Source of the DNA: Miscanthus floridulus
Lineage: Eukaryota > Streptophyta > Magnoliopsida > Poales > Poaceae
NCBI RefSeq assembly: GCF_019320115.1
Contig: NC_089597.1
Location: 121,878,951 to 121,942,950, forward strand
Direction of reading: 5' to 3'
DNA: 64,000 nucleotides
The notes under the pieces are model-generated. The model did no database searches and was not told where the DNA came from. It was given only the letters and a program-made list of their open reading frames with translations. Below are positions 35,051 through 46,718 of this stretch, piece by piece. How positions within the stretch are numbered: position 1 is the stretch's first letter; each line of letters starts with the position of its first letter. A program made the translations under genes and the position numbers.

Positions 35051-35180
35051 GATATGTAGATAGATAGAAACATAGATACATAGGTACATAGATATAGTTA
35101 GATATGTAGATAGATAGAAACATAGATACATAGGTACATATATATAGTTAGATATGTAGATAGATAGAAACATAGCTATT
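35051..35180. repeat. 50-bp GATA-rich tandem repeat
   Basis: Copies at 35051-35100 and 35101-35150 differ at one base (GATAT / TATAT before AGTTA), followed by a partial third to about 35176. Unit starts GATATGTAGATAGATAGAAA. It lies in the leader of the MURA gene. Confidence 0.93.
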
Positions 35181-35257
35181 TAGTGAGTACACTGTATATA
35201 TATACGTACTTATTATCTTTGGACTAAAGGACATATGTTTCGTTGTGTTTGAACTAG

Positions 35258-38072
35258 ATGGACAATCTAGTGAACATATATCATGGAGGCACCGTGGAAA
35301 GAGATCGCTATGGATATGTTGAGTTTGTTGACATGCAAAGTGTGCCTGTGTTATTCAATGTGAAGCCTTCGTTTAGTGAGTTGGTTGCAAGGGCTCAGGA
35401 GGGGCTACATTGCCATGGTGATGATGATGATGGCATCGCAGTGGAGGGTGTACTTCACCTAGGTTCCCCTCCCAACATCCTTAGGAAGATGATCCCAATT
35501 TGGTGCGCAGACCAGTGGAAAAACTATGTGAGACGGCTATGAAGTGCTAGTTCCAAAGTTTGGATATGGTTGTGTATCGGGTGTTAGTTGATCCCATCCC
35601 TCATGGATTTTCCCCACCAATGGGTCAGCAGGCACACTTCGACCCTCCTGTTCCGGAACCTGATATGGATGCACCTACGGTTCCCGATCCTCAATCTGCC
35701 CCCAATATGCTAGTTGGAGATGCTTGTCAGACTCATGATGTTGTGGCAGATCCTCCTCATGAGATCCCTTTGACATAGAATCATCTGAGTAAGTATCTTA
35801 TCCGCATGGTTATTGGGAGCTTACCCCATTCCTTACATCCAATTTTTCATTCTTTCCTTATTTTTTTACTTATGTTGCAGTAGACATTCCTGACAATGTG
35901 GATGTGCCCACAGTTGCTGCACAAGTGCTCTATGGAGATGGATTCTGTGGCTCCAATAGTGTTGAAATTATGAATGATTCGGAGCCATATGAGATGGCAA
36001 GGGCTCTTGATTCTGATGATGATCGTCCTATTGGAGAGCTAACAGAGAGTGATGTTGAGATGCTGAGGCATATCTTTCCCGGCCGTCGTGATCCAAGAGT
36101 TCACGAGTTCAACGATCTTGCTCATTCTGATCAGGCGTGTGCAGAAGAACATGATGATGGGCTCCTAGAGGCTCCTGAGGCCAGCCCTAACATGGTAATT
36201 GAGAATGGGAGGGTATTCAAGGACCTCCCTGCATTGAAGAGGTGGTTGCAGGCGTTTGCAGTTATACGAAAGAGACCTTACAAGGTCTTGCATTCATATG
36301 CGGAGCGCCATTACATAGTTGTGTGTGGCAAGGAACACTGCCCATGAAGGGTTTGTGTAAGGAAGCAAAAGGTCACCGGAAAGTGAAAGATCACAAAAGT
36401 TGTCAGGCCACACAATTGTGTTGACCATGTGTTGGCATCGACAGTTGACATCTACCCTCATTGCTAGGCGGTTGATGGGAATATTGCAGGGAGAACCTAA
36501 CATGAAAGTTAGGACAATTATCAGGACTGTTGAGGCATTGTATGGAGGTTATGTGATAACTTATGGTAAAGCTTGGAGGGCTAAGCAGCGAGCGTGGAAG
36601 ATGATATATGGGGACTAGGAGGATGGGTATGAGCAGCTGCTAGTACTTTTTAATGCAATCAAAGCAGTGAATCCAGGCATGCATTATGAGTATATCCCAA
36701 AACCAAATGCATGGAAGGATGGGAGGCAGATATTCTTCCATACTTTCTGGTTCTTCCCTCAGTGTGTCGAGGCCTTTAGGCACTGTCGTCCCGTCTTCTT
36801 CATTGATGGTACATTCTTGATTGGCAAATACCAGGGCACACTTCTTATAGCCATATCCTGTGACGCGAACAACAAGTTAGTTTCTTTGGCATTTGCATTG
36901 GTTGAGAAGGAGAACAATGACAGTTGGGGATGGTTTTTGAGGCTAGTCTGGATATATGTGGTTGGACCTGGCAGGGAGGCTGGCATCATATCTGATAGGC
37001 ACCAGGGCATACTTAATGTCGTGCGAGAGCAGATAGAGGAGTATGCACCTTTGCACCATCATTGGTGTACTCAGCACCTTGCCGAGAATCTACTTCGGAA
37101 GGATGGTGTGAAGGATAACTTTGATCTATTCTAGGAGGGTGCTCGATAGCTTGAGGACAAGTACTTTCAGAAAAAGTTGGAGCAGGTCAGAACTGCATCA
37201 AATGCAGAAGGTAGACAATGGCTTACAGGTTTGATGAGGGATTTAGAGAAATGGACAAGAGCTCACAATGCTAGTGGATGGAGGTACGAGTTTCAGTGCA
37301 GCAACATGGTGAAGTCATTCAATAAGTTGCTATTGGGGATACATGGTATGCTCATGAATGCAATCGTTCAATTCACCTTCTACAAGCTTGTTGCCTGGTT
37401 CAACGATAGACACGCCCATGCATTGAAGTTGCGTAGTGATGGAGAGATATGGGCTCTGAAACCAAAGGCACATCTAGAGAAGGCAAATGAAAGGGCTGTC
37501 ACTCATGAGGTTACATGTTTTGACCACGCCATAGGGACTTATCAGGTCGAGCATAGGGGCGGTACAACGTCTGACGGTGAGGTTCGAGAGTCGAGGATGC
37601 ATATGGTAATCCTCCAAGATTTCACATGCACTTGTGGTAAACTAAGGCAGTACCACTTTCTATGTTCTTATTTGGTGGCAGCAGCTAGGCATCACAACTA
37701 TAATATCGAGAGCGGGATACCTCACGAGTTTAGTGTCGACATGCTTGTGCATACATGGAGCCCCCGCTTCGTGCCTTTCCAGCACCCTAGAGAGTGGCCT
37801 CCATCTGACGGGCCAAAGTACATTGCGGATCTAGCTTACCGTTGGAACAAGCGTGGATCAAGGAAGAGGACGAGGCACAGGATGGTTATGGATCAGATAC
37901 CCAAAAGAACGAGACGTGGGAGAGGAACCCCATTTCTTACTGACCCTGAGCAGTACGAGTGCGGCAAGTGTGGTAGACTAGGCCACAATTCACGCACTTG
38001 CCATTGGCAGATTAGTGAGGTGCGACTATTGGTTGTTTTTATTAATTCATATTTGTCCTATTCATTCAATTA
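35258..38072 (+). pseudogene. MURA-type MULE transposase, broken
   Basis: The N-terminal part (35258-35778) reads MDNLVNIYHGGTVERDRYG onward; an intron follows (donor at about 35789, acceptor TTGCAG near 35880). Next is the MuDR DNA-binding segment ending GKWKITKVVRPHNC (about 36380). The transposase core at 36667-37134 has FFIDGTFLIGKYQG (first Asp) and GIISDRHQGI (second Asp). The usual NxxES-FN Glu is Lys here (codon 37312). The SWIM zinc finger has lost its His (CTCGKLRQYHFLCSY, where CSH is expected). A zinc knuckle CGKCGRLGHNSRTC closes it near 38000. Stops at 36344, 36616 and 37132, among others, prevent a full product. Confidence 0.9.
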
Positions 38073-38181
38073 ATTATGTATGTCGCAATTTATGCTTGTA
38101 ATTGTGTCAATTACTTGTACATTTCTAAGTTTATGTTTCATTATATACTGAATTTCTATTTCATTGACTTTTTTTTGTAGG

Positions 38182-38937
38182 ATGGCGCAATTCCACCTGC
38201 TCGACCCGACGTACGAGACGACCCACCGAGGACGTCTCATAGCGGAGGGGCAGGTAATAATCTATACGTTTTATTCAAATTTTTGTGAGCATACATGTGT
38301 TCGTGAAGTAACGGGAGACTATGTTTTATTCCATGTAGGATCTTCCACTCCTTTGTCCTAGAACCCACAATGGGTTCTTGGACATGCAGTACGATAACAG
38401 GTATACTCCTTTCCTACAAAGAGCTGGCCTGGATGTTATCTCTTTTCAGGTTCGTCGTGGGTTGCCCAAGTTCAACTCAACGGCCATAACTGCGTTGGTT
38501 GACAGGTATTATCTTTAATCATTGCCTCCATTCATGGCCATTTGTTCATGCGCTTGCCTTTTTGACATGTAATCTTACTTTGTCTAAAATATAGGAGGCG
38601 GCCGAAGACTCACAGCTTCCACTTGCCTTTCGGAGAGATGACAGTCACGCTCTAGGACTGTCAGAAGATGCTAGGCCTGAGGATTCATGGCAACATAGTG
38701 ACTGGGCAGTGCAGGTCTAAAGGTTGGAGAGCACGAGTAGAGGCCTTCCTTGGGCGTGAGGTTGGCGAGCAAGGGGCTCGCACTTCTAGAGTTCTAATCT
38801 CCTGGCTCCGGCAAGAGTTCGCACAGTGCCCCGAGGAGGCAGATGAGGAGACAATTGGATACTACTGCAGGGTGTGGATCCTACACCTGTTTGCCTGCGT
38901 TCTCTTCCTCGATGCCACCGGTGACACTGCGCGGGCG
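38182..38937 (+). pseudogene. plant mobile domain (PMD) segment linked to MURA
   Basis: Follows a splice acceptor (TTTGTAG) with MAQFHLLDPTYETTHRG. Further exons carry the PMD phrases AGLDVISFQVRRGLPKFN, ALVDR (to 38505) and RRPKTHSFHLPFGEMTVTL (from 38595). It ends RVWILHLFACVLFLDATG at about 38925, where the right TIR begins, so the domain is cut short. A TAG at 38654 interrupts it. Joined MURA and PMD segments are known in plant MULEs. Confidence 0.8.
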
Positions 38938-38999
38938 CGTGGGCACGTGGGCGCGGGCGGGGAAGGGCGGCGCGGGTGGTGCGGCTCGGCGGGGTTGCG

Positions 39000-39296
39000 G
39001 TGCGGAGGCGACTGAGAGAGGAAGAGAGAAAGGAAGAGAGGGCCCATACGTAGGAGAGGGCTTGGCACCAGGATCCATGGTGCCAAGATCCACGACGCCG
39101 AGCTGGCTGCCATGTCAGCGTCCACACAGCCAACGTGGCCCCGAGCTCGGTGCTAGAATGTATGACACCGAGACATGTAAGCTTGGTGCCATCATCATTG
39201 ATGGCGCTGAGCTAAGGGTCTAGATTTTGAAATCATACCTCTAGGGACATATTTATGAAATTTTTTCAAAAAAAAAGCAAAAAATAAAAACTTCGG
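39000..39296 (-). repeat. MULE-1 right TIR
   Basis: Reverse complement of the left TIR; the outer end reads AAAAATAAAAA.CTTCGG. Confidence 0.85.
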
Positions 39297-39489
39297 TGGT
39301 TACACTGACATTGAGCCACCAAGCATCATCATCCGTGGCTAGCCACTGTTGGAGATCCAAGGACAGTGGGAGCATCATCTGATGAGATCATATAAACAAA
39401 ACAGGAAAAGCAAGCTGATCCATTCCAATTCCAATCGGTAGGCTGTAGGAAAAAGGAATTGGCAAGCGCCATCGTTGTCAGCAGCAACA
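39297..39489. other. spacer between two MULEs
   Basis: 193 bp without recognisable features. Confidence 0.5.
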
Positions 39490-39925
39490 CATTTTTTTAA
39501 TTTTAACACTTTTTGATAACTAATTTTAAATCTAACACTGCCTATTTTTTTAGGCGCGGCAAAATGCATGTGCCGCACCATGCATGGTGGCGCGACAGCA
39601 GGCTGACGTAGCAACGACCGAACTCACGGCCGTTGACGTGGCAGGGCACTGCCGCGCCACTGATCTTGGCGCAGCAGTGCCGCGCCATGGAGCATGGCGC
39701 GGCTGGGCCAAATAAATATCGCGGGCGAGGCCACCCGCCCGCACGCACCCCTGCCCGCCCGCCCGTAGCCGCGCATCGCCCGCCGCCAGCCGCACGCGCC
39801 CCGCCGCCGCCAGCGCCCGCACGCGCCCACGCCCGCCCGCCCACGCCGTGCCCGGCCATTCCCGCCGCGCAGCGCCTGCGTCGGCCGCGCCACGAACGCC
39901 GGCGCGTCAAGGCCGACCACTCCTA
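39490..39925 (+). repeat. MULE-2 left TIR region
   Basis: An AT-rich outer part, then GC-rich sequence with many GGCGCGGC/GCCGCGCC half-palindromes. 39660-39720 pairs inverted with 57180-57245. Confidence 0.7.
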
Positions 39926-40471
39926 AAGTACCTCCCTCTCGATTTCATATTATTTTGATTATTATTGATTTAGGATAGTGAGTGATTTAGGATAGTTAGG
40001 GTTTTATGGTTGTTATTCATTTAGGATAGTTAGTGATTTAGGATAGTTAGGTTAGTGAATTTGTTTGTGATTTACGTAGGTAGTTTTTATGTTTGAGGTT
40101 GTGTGTTCTAGTATAGTTAGGATTTAGGGTTTAGGGATTGATTATGTATTTATTATTTAGTTTATAGTTAGTTATTTAGTTAGGGATTTTGGGTATAGAT
40201 ACTAGTTTACAAATATCGGTACTTACTAGTGCGTGATACGTCGATTTTGATGATTTCATGAAGTTTCGTCAAATGCTTATATTCCTAGTGAAGTTGTTTA
40301 TGTTACTAGTGCGTGATATATCTGTTAATGTTACTTTAAATATATACATGTGCTTTCATAATGTGTTTGTATTGCATAACAAGTAGTTCAAATTTTGCAA
40401 TGCTACATAATGTTAATTTGAATTTTATTAATTTGAATACTCTAACGCTTTGTTTATCAATTTGTAACAGG
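39926..40471 (+). other. leader/intron of the PMD gene with GATTTAGGATAGTTAG repeats
   Basis: 39955-40140 repeats 'gatttaggatagttag' about five times irregularly and includes GATTTAGGGTTTAGGG. The last part ends in a splice acceptor (TTTGTAACAG) before ATG 40472. No gene. Confidence 0.6.
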
Positions 40472-41996
40472 ATGGCCCCTCCTACGCAGCACCCGTTGTA
40501 CCCTATTCTTGAGGTGGAGTACGACAACCAGCACCGAGCACACATCTTGAATGACAACGACGCAGAGGTGGCCTTGCCTACTTTGAGGCCCCGCACGCAC
40601 ACCAGGGCGCACCAGTAGGACAAGCGTTATGCGCTGTACATACGGCGTGCCAGCTTCCTTGAGCTTGTCCATGTTGTCAACCATGGTCTTCCGCCCCTTG
40701 ACCCAGCACTACTTACTGTAGCTGTAGATAGGTGTGAGTGCATTCTTTGTATGTAAACTTTCTTGTAACAAATTTGAGGCAACTAACAGTCATTCTATTC
40801 TTATAACAGGTGGAGGCCTGAGACCCACACATTCCACCTACCTTGTGGCGAGATGACCTTGACCATGTAGGACGTGAAGACTATTTTAGGCCTTCGGTCG
40901 GGGGGGACTTCTAGTGACAAGGATAGTTGACAACGATCACTAGAGGGAGCTGGTGGCTCAGTTTACTGACTTTCTTCCACCGGACGACGAGTCATCCAAG
41001 AAAAATAAGTAAGTAATTCAAGCAAATTTAATACTTGCATTGCTTTTCTACAGCCATCGGGTCTCATTTTCTTTAGTCAATTTTAGGAAAAGTTCTAGTG
41101 TTTCTATGTCCTGGATCATAGAGCGCTTTGATTACTTAGATCCACAGGCTGAGGAGGCTCTGATCGACAGGTTCGCTTGAGTGTGGCTCTGGCACTTTCT
41201 TGGTGCTTTCCTCTTCCCAGACGCCTCGGGCAACACCATCAGCTGGATCTTCCTTGACATACTACGCCAGCCATGGGAGAACATAGCGCCATACAGCTGG
41301 GGCAGCACAATCCTAGCATGGACGTATCGATAGCTATGCGTTGCCTGCCGTCGCACCTCAGGATATGCGAACCTTGGGGGTTGCTCCTACCTACTCCAGG
41401 TTTGGTGTTGGGAACGATGGCATGTTGGGAGGCCCCTTAATAATGGTTTACCGGTAAGTACTTTGGTTCACTATATTCTTCGAGGCAGTTACATATGATG
41501 AGATTATTAATGGCTAATTCATTAACGTGTTCAATGCAGCAATGGAACGGGTAGGATACACTCCCTACAGCTCTGTATATCTGGACAGAAGCAAAGTTAG
41601 TTAGAGGGAATGCGAGGCGCAAGTACAGGAAGTACACGGATGGTCTCGACGTCCTGACACAGCACCAGGTTACGCTCTCTTTACTATCATACATGTGTCT
41701 TATTTGATGTACACTATATCACAACCTAACTCAATTACGAAATTTCAGGTGCATTGGTGTCCTTGGGATGCTCCAGAGCTCCAGGACTATCTGAGTCCTA
41801 TCACTAGGGATGAGTCAGACGAGTATCGCTGCGACGTCCCTCTTATTTTCTTCCATGTGGTCGAGATTCACTTGCCCATCAGGGTTTGCAGACAGTTTGG
41901 AAGAATGACAGGCTGCCCATCACCGCTTTACTCCACCAACCAAGGATTGCACGGGTGCGTTATCGATTAATAACAAAGCTACAATTCAGAGGTGTG
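40472..41996 (+). pseudogene. plant mobile domain (MAIN-like) gene, 5' part
   Basis: MAPPTQHPLYPILEVEYDNQH opens the frame. Exons with GT-AG borders carry the PMD core: SFLELVHVVNHGLPPLDPALL, WRPETHTFHLPCGEMTLTM, then WIIERFDYLDPQAEEAL, GAFLFPDASGNTISWIFLDIL (41200-41260), YIWTEAKL and VHWCPWDAPELQDYLSPITR (41749-41810), and PLIFFHVVEIHLPIRVCRQFG. Stops at 40616, 40867 and elsewhere disable it. The Tat element splits it at 41996 and it resumes at 55448. PMD proteins of the MAIN type act in development and gene silencing in plants; MULE-borne copies are of unknown use. Confidence 0.85.
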
Positions 41997-43220
41997 TGTC
42001 GGTACAGAAAGTGACCAACTAGTGAATATTTGTAGTTTTGTTGTATGTTGTGATCGGAGGTGGCCTAGCACTCAATGACACATGATTTATACTGGTTCAG
42101 GCAACGTGCCCAATGTCTAGTTTGGGTCGGTTGGTGACTTTATTCCTAAGCCTAGGTGCTCGAAGTCTGTAGTGGGGTTACAAACGGGAAGGAGAAAGGT
42201 GGAGTCTACGAGAGGCCCAGTCGGGTCCGACTGGAAGGGCCAAGGGCGATCGAAACTCCGCTATGAGCTAGGTGCTTAAGCGTGTGCTTGAATGGTTGTG
42301 AGCTATCGATCTAGTGAATCTCAACTTGAAGAAGTCGACCTCCTTCGTTGGAGGGAGCGCATCCTCTTTTATAGATGAAGGGCATGGCTTTACAGGTGAG
42401 AGGGAGAGAGCACAGATGTTACTAAGCCTTGTTGCCCACACCGATGAGGATAGTGATGATGGTAGGTGCCCACAATGCTATTGATGTCACTGTAGAATGT
42501 CAGGTGCACATGGGAGGTTGCGTTGCCTTCTTCAGGAAGGGTAGATGTCAGTACCTGCAAAATAGTGTTGGTGTGTGAGGAGCTCTACCACGTGTACCAA
42601 GTATGGAGAACCCTAGCGCCCATAGTACTATCGATGCCCAGAGGCATGGGTTTTTTTTGCCGTATGGGAGTCCAACGGCGCCTACAATACTGTAGACATA
42701 AATATCGGCACCTACAATACTGTTTGTGTCAGGGCGGTTGTGGAGCACTATTCCCACAGGCGTACAGGGTATGGTCCTGGTATCGTGGTTTGACTTGTGC
42801 GTTGCCTTCTCTGTTCGCCCCTGGTCCCTTTCGAGCGGGCATCCCCGATCGGATGGCCCTAGTCGGCCTTGGCCGCGCTAGTCGGAGAAGAGCGGTAAAC
42901 AGGCTTCCTACAGGGTCCCTGGTCGGAGACGCGGGGTCAGAGTAGGAAGCAGCGCTCTGGGCCAGGCCTTCCGATTGGAGAGACTGCCCGGAGGCGGCTG
43001 GCGTCCGAAGCAAGTGCTCTGGTCAGAGATGTGGGCCAAAGAAGTTGATGAGCGGGCGTTTGTTCCTTTGGGTAGACCTTCTAGTCTGTGACTGGACTAT
43101 CCTTCCGGCCCGTTGTGTTTTAGACTCTTGGGGCGGCCCATGAACTACATGTTGTTTTCTTGGGTCGAGCCCTGGCGTGGAAGCCGATCCCTACGGGACC
43201 CCGGGTTTGTGAACCCGACA
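41997..43220 (-). repeat. Tat element 3' LTR
   Basis: Plus-strand ends TGTCGGTACAG and GAACCCGACA (short inverted TGTCGG/CCGACA). Differs from the other LTR by many point changes but no length difference. Open frames inside (for example 42523-42945) are not genes. Confidence 0.95.
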
Positions 43221-44343
43221 GGAACCCCCAAGCCCCTGGGTGATTCGAGCAGAATCGTCCGGGGGATTTTTTGTCTTGCCGGCGGGTGCGCATGAGCGCA
43301 CCCACGGATGTAGCCCCCGGGTGGTTCGGGTAGAACCATCTAGGGGGTGTCGTTTCAGCGGGCGTGCGTGTTTTTAGTTTGAGATAGAATTTTGTTTAAC
43401 CGCGGCGTGGTTGCACAACTGAGGCAGTTTTTAGGCACGAGGATGAGACAGAACTTACTGATCCCGGCGTCAGTGCGTGCCATGGATCGGGTGAGAAGGT
43501 TAGTTCAGGACAAACCCTGGCATCGCTGCGTGCCACAGATGGAGATAGCTTGGTTCGAATGTGACAGAGCTCACTAATTTTTGGCGTTGATGCACGCCGT
43601 GGGATCGGTCGAGGCGGAGTCATGAGCAAACCCAGGCGTCGGTGCGCGCCGTGGATCAAAAGTTTAGTTTAGGAATCGGTCAAGCTAGAGCTCCATAGCC
43701 GTATGACGCAGCCATTACACGAGTTTGGAGTCGCGGTCCCAGGATTATTGGAGCGCAGTCGGAAGTGAAGCCGTTACGCGAGTTTGGAGTCACAGTCCCA
43801 AGCCGTAGCCAGATGTCTTAGATCTTGTCGATGCGAGTTCAGGGTCATGGTACCTGGATTTTTTGGAGCACAGTCGGAAGTAAAGCCGTTACGCGAGTTT
43901 AGAGTCGCAGTCCTAAGCCGTAGCTGGATGTCTTAGATCCTGTCGATGCGAGTTCGGTGTCGCGGTCCCTGGATTTTTTGGTGGCTTGAGCCCCCGAGCC
44001 CTGTCGGGCCTTCGTGGGGGTCGATGTGAGTTGTGTGCGTTACCCCATCTGGTTCCTCACAACTAGAGGGGCTGAGTTTCGTCGCTTGTCCCGATCGCTC
44101 GAGCTCAAAGACTAGCTCGGTGAGTTTGCTAACGGGTGTGATCGACCGGAATCTGGGTCCGTCGTTCATGACAGGGTCGGCATAGCCCTCTTGTGACATT
44201 CCACTACTCCTTTACCTATAACCCGACAGATGCCTAGGTCATTCCAGAGACCGACCCGGGTGGCCTAACAGCCTCCCCTCGATGGAGATTCTGTGGGCCT
44301 GGCGAGAGGTTCAGGATCGAACGAGAAGGTTGAGATGACCCGG
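43221..44343 (-). other. long 3' non-coding region of the Tat element
   Basis: Purine-rich sequence next to the LTR serves as the polypurine tract (minus strand GGGGCTTGGGGGTTCC). The rest is repeat-rich and non-coding. 43440-43660 has loosely repeated 'cgt.ggtgcgcgccgtggatc' phrases. Confidence 0.7.
43750..43979. repeat. 115-bp tandem repeat in the Tat 3' region
   Basis: Two adjacent copies start at 43750 and 43865 (GGAGC.CAGTCGGAAGT.AAG..). They share about 90 percent of bases by eye. Tandem repeats in this region are a known trait of Tat-type elements. Confidence 0.88.
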
Positions 44344-45254
44344 TGAAAGGTCCTTGTTGGTTTTGGTAATTGAGTGACAACCTAGGTGGACTAATTGTGT
44401 TTATGTGAGATACACAGGTGATTAGTCCACAGGTACATGTGTGTGAGCAACATATGCCATGAAGGTGAAAATGGCTTGGAGATGTTGCAAAGCTCACACA
44501 TGTGATGATGAAGGAGCTTAAATGCACATGAGACATGACATTGAGTCATGTGATCAAGGTGGAGAAGATCAAGACAAGACTTGGCTTGATGGATCGGTTG
44601 CAAGCGTGAAGGGCAAGTCGAAGGCTTTGGAGTGATGGACCGCGTGGCGGTGAAGCTTGAGCAAGACTTAGCGCCGATGGACGATGGCAACGGTAAAGAG
44701 CAAGTAGAGTCAAGATCGATGAACCAATATGATCATGTGATGATATGAAGTGGATCATATCATTGTTGATCATGTTGGTGCATGTGTTGCATCGACATTG
44801 GAGGAGATGGAATGGAATGCGCAAGGCAAAGATATAACCTAGGGCATTTCATTTCACCGGTCATAGGTGTGTAGAGAAGTTTATGACCGGGTTTAGGATA
44901 GATGGCCGTACTATCAAGAGGGGCAAACTTGTTTGCATATCGGTCATCTAGTGCCACTCGAGTGATCTAACTTTGCATTGTCGCTAGGATCGAGTGGCGT
45001 GGCAAGTTGAGTGGCTAACATCCTTTGGAAAATGATTGTGAAAATGCTAACACACATACACATGGGGGTGTACACTAGATGGTGTTGGCACATTTACAAA
45101 GGCGGTGGTGTTTGTAGGGGTGGATCATATCATTTACATGGTGCTAACACACATACGGCGCTTTCGGGAAAATGGAATGTCTATTTTCTATTGTGCTGGA
45201 TGCAAATTCTTGTGGTTAGCACACTTGAGCAAGGGTGAAGAGAATGGAGAAGAT

Positions 45255-45590
45255 GCTGGCGTCGGTCAACTGACCGGACGCTGGATCTGAATGCACCGGA
45301 CGCTAGCAGGCTGCGTCCGGTCGCGCTGACGTTCGGTGACGCAGCAACTGGAGTGTGACCGGACGCTGGCTGCGTCCGATCGCGTTCGACCGGACGCGTC
45401 CAGTCATGCTTGGGAGCTTACTGGAAACGACCGGACGCTGAGGGTCCAGCGTCTGGTCAGTTGAGTGCTGCTGCGTCCGGTCAGGTCAAGTGACCGTTGG
45501 AACCGGGACACGTGGTCGTCTGTGGGCGACCGGACGCTGAGGTCCAGCGTCCGGTCAACACGACCGGAGCGTCCGGTCGGCCCGACCGTT
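45255..45590. repeat. cluster of GACCGGACGC / GCGTCCGGTC palindromic motifs
   Basis: At least twelve copies of ACCGGACGC or its reverse complement in about 330 bp, at irregular spacing and in both orientations, including GACGCTGAGGTCCAGCGTC. It lies 40-370 bp upstream of the TATA box of the solo LTR. Confidence 0.88.
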
Positions 45591-45629
45591 GCCCAGTGAA
45601 GGGGTAACGGCTAGTTTAGCCCTTGGGGC

Positions 45630-45637
45630 TATAAATA
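45630..45637 (+). promoter_or_regulatory. TATA box of the solo LTR
   Basis: GGCTATAAATAGAAG, a canonical plant TATA sequence downstream of the motif cluster. It suggests the LTR reads in the plus direction, opposite to the host Tat element. Confidence 0.6.
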
Positions 45638-46718
45638 GAAGTGGCCCTCGGCCATGGCTGGTGTGGAGCACCTTGGGGGACTTTGTGTCCATGCTTGAGA
45701 GTGCTTAGGAGCCCTCCATCACACATATACTTGATAGTGATCATTCGATTGTGTGAGTGAGCGATTCTAGTGCGATTGCATCATGAGGTTGCATCGAGTG
45801 GCACTAGGTGATCGAGTTGCAAGCCGATGGTGCTTGTTACTCTTGGAGGTTGCCACCTCCTAGACGGCTTGGTGGTGGTCTCCGTCGAAGCGCGCAAGAA
45901 GCTTGTGCGGCGCTCCAGAGAAGTGCTTGTGAGGGGCATTGTGCTCGCCCCGCGGGAGCCGCGAAGAGCAACTCTAGTAAAGCGTGTCATTGAGCTACCC
46001 TCACTCAAGGGGTAGGTTCTTGCGGCACCCGACGTGCGGGCTTAGCGGGTGATGCTAATTAGCCGCCGAACCACCAAGTGAGCGGTCGACACAACGGGGA
46101 CTAGCGTGTTGGCAAACACGTGAACCTCAGGAGAAAAATCATCGTGTCAACTTTGTTCTTCTCGTTGGTTTGCATCCCCATTACACAAGCTTGCAATTAC
46201 TTTTATACATATTAAGCTTGTGTAGTTGCTCTTGTAATTAGATAGCTTGTGTAGCTTGCTAATTACCTTCTTGCTTGTGTAGCATAGAAGTAGCTCCCTT
46301 GAGTGGCTAATTTGGTTTTAGTAACCTTGTTAGTCACATTGCTTAGTTTGTGTAACTAAGTATTTGCGCTCTCTAATTAGGCATTGGTTGCCTTGTTATT
46401 GAGCATTGCTAGTGAGCTTAGTTAGCTTTGTGCTTTTGCTTACTAGCATGTGTAGGAGCTCCCTTGTTGTTTAAAGTACTAGTGGCATAGGTTTGTGTGA
46501 CCTTGCTCCTAGAATTGTTTAGGAGAGCTCTAGCTAGCCCGGCACCTTTGTTGCATAATTGTTATCTTTGCAAGGTGCTAGTGAACATATATAGTGGGGT
46601 GTAGTCTTGGCTAGACCGTTAGTTTAAATTCCACATTTGTATCGGTTAGCCGACGCAATTAAGTTTTAGAAAAGACTATTCACCCCCCCTCTAGTCGCCA
46701 TCTCAACCCTTCACCCGG

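Larger units (their letters stand above)
34466..39296 (+). mobile_element. Mutator-like element (MULE-1) with long TIRs, 4.8 kb
   Basis: 34466-34755 and 39000-39296 are inverted copies of about 290 bp (shared blocks CCGAA..TTTTTATTTTT, 'tatgatttcaaaat', 'gcgccatcat', 'catggatcctggtgccaagc', 'tacgtatgggccctc'). Between them lie a MURA transposase pseudogene and a plant mobile domain gene, both on the plus strand. I could not find a 9-bp target duplication, so the outer borders may be a few bases off. Autonomous once, now dead. Confidence 0.85.
44344..46713. mobile_element. solo LTR (2,370 bp) nested in the Tat element, TSD CCCGG
   Basis: Starts TGAAAGGTCCTTGTTGG and ends CTCAACCCTTCA, flanked by CCCGG on both sides (44339-44343, 46714-46718). 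No internal PBS, polypurine tract or retroviral gene occurs, so it is a solo LTR left by LTR-LTR recombination. The phrase ATTCACCCCCCCTCTAG near the end is typical of large copia (SIRE/Maximus-like) LTRs, but the lineage is tentative. A TATAAATA box lies at 45630. Confidence 0.9.

Noticed and set aside
35051..35180. CRISPR-like array
   Set aside because: Copies are directly adjacent with no spacers, in a plant transposon leader; a plain tandem repeat.
34457..39305. A 9-bp target duplication for MULE-1
   Set aside because: The flanks outside the inverted repeats do not match; the borders may be eroded.
42523..42945. A 140-residue gene in the Tat LTR
   Set aside because: Lies wholly in the LTR; the matching frame in the other LTR (54825-55094) is broken, and no domain is visible.
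44344..46713. A short complete retrotransposon rather than a solo LTR
   Set aside because: No repeat pair, PBS, polypurine tract or coding region within the 2,370 bp.
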